A DNA stretch of 64,000 nt from Notospermus geniculatus (taxonomy: Eukaryota > Nemertea > Pilidiophora > Heteronemertea > Lineidae): positions 23,923 to 87,922 of the forward strand of contig NMRB01000365.1 in the NCBI GenBank assembly GCA_002633025.1, given 5' to 3'. Numbering within the stretch: position 1 is the stretch's first letter; the number at the start of each line of letters is the position of its first letter. The notes beneath the pieces are model-generated. The model was not told the origin of the DNA. It made no database searches and was given only the letters and a program-made list of their open reading frames with translations. Below are positions 56,800 through 64,000 of this stretch, one piece after another. A program made the position numbers and the translations under genes.

Positions 56800-57300
56800 G
56801 TGCACTGGACGTCCACCTTAGTCTGGTTCCATGACCTGCTGTATGGTGGCGCTAACTGATGGTGCGATCGAGAGGTCAGGTCAGCGCCACCGTTAATACT
56901 GATCACGTGATCTAAAATTGCCAAGATCCTGACAGTTTTGCTGTGACGTCACTTAGGTAACACGATTTCGCTACATCGAACATCAAGCCGATTGTGAAGC
57001 CTTTTGACCCTACAGCTTCGGGATTATTTCTCTTGCGATACCTGTACAGGACGATGCAGAGGCAGAGCTGATACTGATGCACCGAAAACATACAGAACAC
57101 CCGGCATTTTGACAGTTTTCACACACAATGTAGCCTACAATTCGTTTACCGGATCCCGATATCCCATAATAGTCAGCGCATGACTAATGTTCTATTTTTA
57201 GATCAGTATTGACAGCGGCGTTTACCTGACCTCTGTATCGCACCATCAGTTAGCGCCACCATACAGCAGGTCAGGGAACCAGACTACGTCCACCTGAGCG
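56800..57300. mobile_element. MITE-like inverted repeat, GGTGGCGCTAACTGATGG
   Basis: The left arm (about 56800-56910: TAGTCTGGTTCCATGACCTG, then TATGGTGGCGCTAACTGATG) is complementary to the right arm (about 57188-57300). The centre holds GTCACTTAGGTAACACGATT and a short unassigned stretch. No protein is recognised. Confidence 0.65.
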
Positions 57301-57406
57301 GTCGTCCCTTGCTTTCCTCCTGTTCCAGCGAGTGCTCAGGAATATTTTAGGATTTATCTGTCGGGCATGATTGTTGGTGTTTTGCTTTTCCGTTATCCTT
57401 GTGCTT

Positions 57407-57590
57407 GTCCCGCTCTCCCCTGGGGATTGCCGTGGGATATGTCCGGCTTTCGAGCTGTGGGATAATTGTCCGGCTCTCCCCTGGGGGATTGCCGTGGGAT
57501 ATGTCCGGCTTTCGAGCTGTGGGATAATTGTCCGGCTCTCCCATAGGGGATTGCCCTAGGATATGTCCCGCTTTCGAGCTGTGGGATAAG
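57407..57590 (+). repeat. three tandem ~61-bp units before the 2A-bearing fragment
   Basis: Units start at 57407, 57468 and 57530 and contain GGGGATTGCCGTGGGATATG and GGCTTTCGAGCTGTGGGATA. They directly precede AAGATGGCGGCAGGTGCGGAC. Tandem 5' monomers of this sort sometimes serve as the promoter of a non-LTR retrotransposon; that role is a guess here. Confidence 0.7.
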
Positions 57591-58194
57591 ATGGCGGCAG
57601 GTGCGGACGTGTGATGTGGGATCCCGCCCGTTTGAAGTAAGCTTACAGGATTGTTGGCTGCAGTCGTTGAAGTTTGAAGGGTGTGGTCGTAGCGTGGTAG
57701 GGATTCTTCACGATGGGAATAGCAGTGGTAACCTGGAGGGCGAGAATAGGTTGTTATTCACAACCTCCAAGCCGTATGTCATTTCAGAATAAGGTGGAAG
57801 GGCGTTATACGCCATATTGCACATGGCCTGATGTACACTATAGACTTGCCATAGTATTGTTGTACATTACGTGCATTCTATGTACAGCCCAGGTAGTTCT
57901 GTCACAGGTGGACGTGTTGTTACGGATCGCTTCGCATTGCTGTAGGACTATGTGTTATTGTCACCTGAGGTTAAGGTGGAGATTAGTCTGGTGGAGCGTG
58001 GCTGGTGGACAAGAGACATTTTTGGAACGTATACAAACCCAGGACATGACCTGTGTCGAGTATTGTCAGGAAATATGGGCACTAGTGGTGAGTGGTCGAG
58101 TAGGTTGCTGTTTTTGGCTGGGGACGTTGAGCTGAACCCTGGACCGAATGATAAACGGGTAACACGACGAGAAATACGAGACAGACTACCTTAA
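57590..58194 (+). mobile_element. non-LTR retrotransposon 5' fragment with 2A-like motif
   Basis: The frame 57952-58194 ends in LLFLAGDVELNPGPNDKRV; the 2A-like core GDVELNPGP is at 58120-58146. Ribosomes tend to skip the last Gly-Pro bond at such motifs, releasing the upstream peptide. 2A-like sequences at or near the N-terminus are documented for CR1-clade retrotransposons and some NLR genes of sea urchin and amphioxus. Upstream in another frame (57713 onward) is a hydrophobic stretch, RLAIVLLYITCILCTAQVVL, like a signal peptide, so a frame change may lie between them. After DRLP the frame stops and a palindromic MITE begins, so the rest of the element is missing. An NLR-type host exon is the alternative. 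Confidence 0.65.
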
Positions 58195-58195
58195 A

Positions 58196-58400
58196 GCCTG
58201 CCGCACACGTGAGCTATCTGCTGAGCAAAAAGTTATTCGAGACCGTTTGCTCAGCAGATAGCTCGCTGTGTGCGCGTATTTTTCGGTGAGTTTTCTGCCT
58301 CGCGAGGTCTTGAGGTGAACATTCAACATGTTTGATATTTCTCGCCTCAAGAGGCGAAAAACTCACCGTGTGCGCGCTACTTGAGCTACGTGCTGAGGAC
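58196..58400. mobile_element. palindromic MITE, two nested hairpins
   Basis: GAGCTATCTGCTGAGCAAA and TTTGCTCAGCAGATAGCTC (about 58210-58264) form one hairpin. GGTGAGTTTTCTGCCTCGCG and CCTCAAGAGGCGAAAAACTCACC form another (about 58285-58365). It truncates the 2A-bearing fragment. Confidence 0.65.
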
Positions 58401-58721
58401 AGAAATTCCAGGTGGCCAATGAAATCGCTTCCTTTGTTCACATGATTTCAAGATCAAGATAGCGGCCCCCAACGGAATAGCAGACATGCATGAAACGGAA
58501 TACTAGTATCATTAAGAGATCTCTTTATGCTAGTATGCATGTTGAATTTGAAGTAAATGTAGTTGGACGATAGTCATCATTTTATATAGTCGATCAATTC
58601 AGATGTATGGTACATGTAACAGCGGAATTTATTCAAGACTCAGGTTCATACTTAGGTTCAAAACAAGAAGTAAAATTTATAATTCTTGGATATAGGGAAG
58701 TAAAAAATTTATATCCAAGAA

Positions 58722-59720
58722 TTATAAAGGGGCCGAGGAAATAAGATGTTCTGTGGTATGGCTGGGATCATTTCACTATTACTGGACAGATTTCAACTAA
58801 ACTTGGTATGATAATAGTGGTGGGGCTAAGGGACCTTGTGGTACCATCCATCGACCTGTTATGTACTCCCTAGCAACACCATAGCAACTCCATTGTTCTA
58901 TGGTGTTCCTGGGATCATTTCACTATTTCTGCACAGAATTCGAACAACTCTTGTAGGATGATAATGGGGAGGCTAAGCTATCTCATGGTACCACTCATTA
59001 CCCAATTATGTAATCCCTAGCAACAGCGTAGCAACTCCATTGTTCTGCGGTACCCCTGGGATCATTTCAATATTACTGGTTAGAATTCAACCAAACCTTG
59101 TAGGATGAAAATGGGGAGGCTAAGCTATCTGATGGTACCACTCATTGCCCAATTATGTAATCCCTAGCAACAGCATAGCAACTCCATTGTTCTACGGTAC
59201 TCAGTCTCCTGGGATCATTTTAATATTACTGGTTAGAATTCAGCCAAACCTTCTAGGATGATAATGGGGAGGCTACGCTACGCTAGGGATTACCTAATTG
59301 GGCAATGAGTGGTACCATGACGTAGCTTAGCCTCCCCATTATCATCCTACAAGGTTTGGTTGAATTCTACCCTGTAATATTGAAATGATCCCAGGGGTAC
59401 CGCAGAACAATGGAGTTGCCATGCTGTTGCTAGGGATTACATAATTGGGCAATGAGTGGTACCATGACGTAGCTTACCCTCCCCATTATCATCCTAGAAG
59501 GTTTGGTTGAATTCTAACCTGTAATATTAAAGTGATCCCAGGAACACCGTAGAACAATGGAGTTGCTATGGTGTTGCTAGGGATTACATAACACGACGAT
59601 GGATGGTACCACAAGGCCCTTAGCCCCACCACTATTATCATACCAAGTTTAGTTGAAATCTGCCCAGTAATAGTGAAATGATCCCAGCCATACCACAGAA
59701 CATCTTATTTCCTCGGCCCC
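58722..59720. mobile_element. 1-kb fold-back made of 147-bp units
   Basis: The left arm has four units starting CTGGGATCATTT at 58762, 58909, 59056 and 59209. The right arm has the same units inverted, with the turning point at about 59280 (CTACGCTACGCTAGGGATTA). The outer ends GGGGCCGAGGAAATAAGATG and CATCTTATTTCCTCGGCCCC are exact complements. Just before it, TTTATAATTCTTGGATATA and its inverse lie at about 58676-58730. No protein is encoded. This resembles fold-back (FB/TU-like) elements. Confidence 0.85.
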
Positions 59721-59779
59721 TTTTGTGAACGACTCTTTCGTAGCACCCACGTCTCCTGTGTGAACTCCAAAATCACAGC

Positions 59780-59892
59780 TAAACGTCTCTGTTCTGTTAA
59801 AGAACATATCTATTTTCTAAACGCACGTCTCTGATTTTATAACACGTTTCTGTTTTGTCAACGTCTACTTTTTGCGGATATAACCGCCCGTA
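59780..59892. repeat. dispersed repeat, GTCTACTTTTTGCGG type
   Basis: A close copy of 1625-1742, starting about 60 bp after the fold-back. Region 59893-60279 holds a GT microsatellite (60185-60203) and no gene. Confidence 0.5.
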
Positions 59893-60406
59893 ATTATACC
59901 TAGGAAAATTCGCGAGATAGAGAACCACAGAAGTACCTTGTGCAACCTCGATCCCTACGCAGTTGCATTATTTTCGACATAGGTTTGACTAACGATATGA
60001 CCTGCGAACTAGGTTCTGCAGGGCAACCTGCAACCTGCATTTTATACCCGCCGGTCTCCAGCTATATTCATTCTTTTGCGTTTTATGTTACTTGATTAGT
60101 CGGAAAGGGTGGTGGCTTGGAGTTTGATTGCCCCGAAGCTCAGGTGATGTAATGTCTCGTAAAGACAATGGGGATTGTGTAATTAGTGTGTGTGTGTGTG
60201 TGCAGTGTACAGTGAGCCATGCATGTATAGACACTGATGGCCATGCCCTTCTGGCTGTCAACCTAACGGATATTGAACTTTTTCATCATCATAATTTGGT
60301 CGGAGGACTGTTAGTCCTGTAGGCCATTATTGTCACGGGAGACTGTTAAGTGGCGCGATGCGGGGCACTGGATTTCACGGTGGATTAGTACGAGGTTCCC
60401 AATAGT

Positions 60407-61672
60407 TTAACTCTCAAACAAATAAACAAGGTCCTTCCACTCTCTGTCCAGTTTAGTCTTGAATGCGTCGACCGATTTAACACTGACAGTTGATGTATGC
60501 AAGCCATTCCAAGGTGTAACAATTCGCTGAGAAAAAGATGCCTTACGAGTATCGGTCCTGGAATACAGCTTCTCAAGTTTCAAGGCGTGCCCTCTAGTTC
60601 TTCTTTCGGCATTTGTCCTGGCTGTTACGAAAATTTTCTCCATGGTTCCTTTGTTAAACCCCTTAACGTACTTGAATGCCTGTATCATGTCACCTCGCTG
60701 GCGACGGTAACCTAGGGATTGAAGATTCAGTCTCTGGAGACGTGCCCCGTATGGTAGCCCTCTGATAGCATGTATCATCCTAGTAGCTCTGCGTTGCACC
60801 TTTTCTATGGCGACACGATCCGACTTATTCTTCAAAATCACAGCAGCATTGCAATATTCGAGAAGGGGTCTGACCAGCGCCACATAGAGCTTTTTGATCA
60901 CTCCTCCTTGCCTCGAAGATATCGTTCTTTTTATGATGGTTAAGATTGAGTTGCATTTCTTAACTATTTCGCGGACATGGGCTCTAAAAGTCAGTTTATT
61001 ATCGATATACACACCAAGGTCCCGTTCGCACTCAGATTTTGTTAGCTTAAGATTCTTTCCACACGCCCTCATCATGTAGTCATGGCAGCGATTCCTGGGT
61101 CCGCAGTGCAATACCTTACATTTGCTTAGATTAGGGAGAAGAAGCCAATCCTTACACCAATCAGAAAGCGAGTCGATGTCGCGTTGAAGAGCCTGGACAT
61201 CCTCTACGTGGCTAACCGTTCGATAGATTTTTAGGTCATCTGCTAGCATGTTGCAAGGTGAGGAGAAGATCTCAGGTAGATCGTTCACATAAAGTACAAA
61301 TAGGAGAGGGCCAAGTACGCTCCCCTGAGGTATGCCGCTGAGAACAGGAGTTGCATCAGAGCGCGAGCCGTTAACTACTACAGACATGGTTCTTCCAATC
61401 AGAAATGCCTCAATCCAGTCGCAGAGTTGATCACAGATGCCAATGGACCTAAGTTTGGCAAGCAGCCTAGAGTGAGGGACCGTGTCGAAGGCCTTGCTAA
61501 AGTCTATATAGATAATATCGATGGGCTTTTTCTGATCCACTTGGTAAGTAACGTATTCCTTTCTTGTCAGCCTCGTTTTCAAAGACCAGCTTAAGTGGTC
61601 GACAATGGCCAGGATCCCGGCGTTGGCCCACACGCGATAGGCTTCTGGGACGAGGGGGACTCCGCATGCCAA
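60407..61672 (-). pseudogene. non-LTR reverse transcriptase, 5'-truncated
   Basis: A frame of 421 codons. Visible blocks are IDIIYIDFSKAFDTVPHSRL (about residues 51-70, first catalytic Asp57), LSGIPQGSVLGPLLFVLYVNDLP (about 111-133) and MLADDLKIY (Asp145 and Asp146), followed by the thumb-like and C-terminal segments (LKLTKSECERDLGVYIDNKL, KLYVALVRPLLEYCNAAVIL). This is the CR1/L2-group RT that primes on nicked DNA to copy its RNA. Residues before about 40 do not match the usual fingers region, so the apparent start is a product of the deletion. The palm box LADD differs from the common FADD. Confidence 0.88.
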
Positions 61673-61679
61673 GAGGGCC

Positions 61680-62636
61680 TGTCAGAAATTTAAGTAAGGT
61701 CTCACAGTCATCTGTAATGCGTGCTTGAGCATCCTGGCTTTCAGACTCTGATAGTCTGAACACCATGAGGTTATTCCTCCTTGCTTCCTCCTCCCTGAGG
61801 TCCTGTCTAAATTCAGCGAACCTCTCATCCAAATTCACTGCCCCATCATTAGCCTTGAGATCCTTCAATATCTCCTCCTTCAATTTCTTAGTCGCATCGC
61901 TAGGAAGACCTGTAGCCTTAAGGCTTTCTACGTCACGAACTAATATATCAACAACATCCCTGTCAGCTTTATTACTCATGACAGTCACAAGGTTGGCATA
62001 ATTAGCCTCCATCTTCAGCATTAAGTTTGTCATGGCCCCTAGTTGCTCTGAGAGCCTGTCCATTCTTCGCTCCCACGCGCCTGGAGCCACTCCAGGTTCA
62101 GTGTCACATTGTAAGTCCATCCTATATTCCTTAATCTCGAGGTCATTTTTGCATGCTGTACAAACATAAATAAAGTTATTAATGAGGTCTGGCGCCATAG
62201 AGTCCATCAATTGGACAGGTAATTGACTACAGACCGTACAGACGTAGTTCCCGCAGAATTTGCAAAGTAAGTTTGATGGATTGCGTTCAGCAGGATTCCC
62301 GCACTCAAGACATGGGTTTCCGTTACCCTCATCCATACGGTTAGTTTTATGTCCAGCAGCCGGGGTCGAAGCAACAAACATGTCCGAATTAGTGAAGAGA
62401 TCCTGCTCCGATCTGCTGAGTCTATGTTCAAGTGAATGCCTGATTTTGCGTTTCTTATTAGCCAAAAGATTAACAGGAGTTCGTGAGGTTGCACTTGCAG
62501 GCAGCGGTGTTGATGACTTTTGTGAGGAAGGGGAGCCACGTGTATCTGTACGCTTTTCCTTGGCAAAACGAAGAATTAGAGCACGCTCGTCATCAGCTTG
62601 TGGCGGTTGCGTGCATTGGTATTGGGTTGTGTTCAC
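61680..62636 (-). CDS. non-LTR retrotransposon ORF1 (PHD-type), 3' truncated
   Basis: The ATG at 62636 opens a basic, serine-rich start, then a zinc-binding region: Cys109, Cys112, Cys125, Cys128, Cys133, Cys136, Cys159 and Cys162 (CLECG, CKFCG, CTVC, CTAC), like a PHD/RING-type finger. A predicted coiled coil follows (about residues 185-290: MDRLSEQLGAMTNLMLKMEA, DVVDILVRDVESLKATG). Such ORF1 proteins bind the element RNA. The frame stays open to 61497, but past LLKFLTG (about residue 318) it only shadows the RT frame, so the real protein is cut by the deletion. Confidence 0.8.
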
Positions 62637-63029
62637 CGAACCATCAACGAGACTTGAGTTCAGAGATTCAGGATGTGGATGGGTCCCATTTGTGGTACTT
62701 CACTCAGTGGCCTCTATACATGCCCCTTAATACGGACCAGGGCGAAGATTCAGACGAGCAGAGTAATTGAGAGGACTAGCAGTCTGGCCGGCCATTTATT
62801 TCTCTGCGGCAACCCATTTCCGTCGTAAGCGGGAGGTCTTGCAATCTAGGAACGATTAAAGCTCTAACTTGGAATGTCGTAGTCTCGGGCACCCAGCCGT
62901 TTACATGTAGATACGAACGTCTGGGACAGACCGACATTTCCACTGTGATACAGTGCATTGTGGGTAATGCTGTATCAGGTCACGTGACATAAGACGGTTG
63001 CTTCCATTAATGGATTATATTTCACCTCA

Positions 63030-63325
63030 CAACCTTCCAAAATGTCTGAATCTGCCAATGAATCGATTGCTGAAGTGATCTGAAACAGCGTACTAAACAG
63101 CATCAACTTACTGGAGTTGAATTTCAGGCTGAAAACTGTGTATCCGCTTGGAAGCCGTAGTCGAAAAATCCAAACTGACATTTTATGGTCGTCGCCATGA
63201 TGAAATCACATGATCACTTCTCTTGCCCAATCAGCAGCCGGATTGTGATTTTCAAATGGGGGGAATCGGCGGATGGCAATGAATGACTAGCTCTGTCCCT
63301 GATTAGCCAATCAGCGACGGGTGTT
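63030..63325. repeat. long-range inverted repeat, right copy
   Basis: Inverted copy of 56310-56635. It ends with CCCTGATTAGCCAATCAGCG. Confidence 0.7.
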
Positions 63326-63426
63326 GAAATAAAATCACCCATTACCAACTTTCGCTGTCATTTTAATTCTGCTGGCCGCAGCTAGGGGTGCTCGCATTCA
63401 AGATTGCTGTTCCCACGAAAGCCTCA

Positions 63427-63682
63427 TTCCAAGGCCTGTCAGATTTCAATGGAATTCTGTAGTAAAGATTATGATCAATATCAGTTACAACGTGCGTAAT
63501 AAACCATGACATGTGGGTAGGCCTAAGTGATCAGTGGGACATCAAATTGTACCCGGTATCCCCTTTTATGACCTTTGAAAAAGAATACTTTTCTATAGGA
63601 TTCTATTGACCAACACACCACATTGATATTGATCATAATCTTTACCACAACATTCCATTCAAATCTGACAGGGCTGGATGTG
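63427..63682. mobile_element. small palindromic MITE
   Basis: The arms TTCCAAGGCCTGTCAGATTT through TAAAGATTATGATCAATATC (63427-63482) and its complement (63626-63680) enclose about 140 bp. A C run follows at 63697-63707. The remaining 63710-64000 is AT-rich with nothing recognised. Confidence 0.65.
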
Positions 63683-64000
63683 CTGTTCTGTTTATCCCCC
63701 CCCCCCACCTAAATAGGGTTCCAGAAATGAAGAAAATCACACATTTTATGCAAATATTTCAGCAAAACCAATATGTTTAGCAATGATTTTTCGATGAATG
63801 ATAAATAATACCATTACTCTCCCAGTACAACAAACATTAGGGAACAATTTCACTGTTTTCATGCTGATGTCGGACATTTTGCAAATGCTCTTTGTTTTCC
63901 CAATTAATGAAGCTGATGTCGCATTTTTCTTTCATGATTATGTAGTTCACATTATAAAATATTATACCTGACGTTATCATGAAAATCAAACAACTGCAAC

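Larger units (their letters stand above)
60280..62640 (-). mobile_element. CR1/L2-like non-LTR retrotransposon, internally deleted
   Basis: On the minus strand a PHD-finger ORF1 is followed almost directly by the reverse transcriptase palm and C-terminus. The endonuclease and the first RT blocks are missing, so about 2 kb or more has been deleted near 61680. The 3' end, read on the minus strand, is short and ends with an ATGATGATG-type run, which is common in L2-like tails. No target duplication was identified. Confidence 0.8.

Noticed and set aside
61497-61679. ORF1 of the CR1/L2-like element continuing to 61497
   Set aside because: Past about 61680 this frame only shadows the RT frame and has no ORF1-like sequence.

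Overview
The window is a stretch of animal genomic DNA, assembled with gaps (N runs at 14921-15173 and 38305-38327, single N at 43477). Split genes with GT-AG introns, BEL/Pao, Harbinger and CR1/L2-type elements, tRNA-like repeats and many palindromic MITEs point to a marine invertebrate. The TRANK1-like gene and a retrotransposon 5' fragment with a 2A-like motif fit best with an invertebrate deuterostome (amphioxus, hemichordate or echinoderm). I cannot name the species.

The backbone is one host gene on the + strand, a relative of vertebrate TRANK1. Its 3' half is spread over about 46 kb as five recognisable exons: 1858-2099 (last helicase motif), 2620-2971, 24854-25018, 35711-35957 and a long terminal exon 45608-47868. 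Their phases fit, giving about 1,088 residues. The upstream helicase exons lie left of the window. Two oddities stand out: a 126-bp tandem duplication that copies an acceptor and half an exon (24683-24927), and a 3' end in which conserved-looking C-terminal sequence is broken by a frameshift and a stop (47869-48410).

The introns are a nest of mobile elements. Intron 2 holds a BEL/Pao retrotransposon (9605-18108) with matching LTRs and a 5-bp target duplication. Its coding region is ruined by frameshifts, a stop, an internal inversion of about 720 bp and a Harbinger transposon inserted in its integrase. Around it are TIR elements of several families, a long tandem array (19626-20560) and repeats with a unit near 285 bp.

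The intron before the last exon holds the most interesting object. A 3.9-kb element with terminal inverted repeats (40029-43932) carries an intact six-exon gene for a SAP-SWIM-YqaJ exonuclease-like protein (514 aa) and, on the other strand, a THAP-domain exon with no transposase catalytic domain beside it. It sits inside the left arm of another transposon flanked by TTAA (39981-45481).

Downstream of the host gene (48.4-64 kb) no convincing host gene is seen. The region holds a retrotransposon 5' fragment with a GDVELNPGP motif (57952-58194), a 1-kb fold-back built of 147-bp units (58722-59720), an internally deleted CR1/L2-like retrotransposon on the - strand (60280-62640), and several MITEs.
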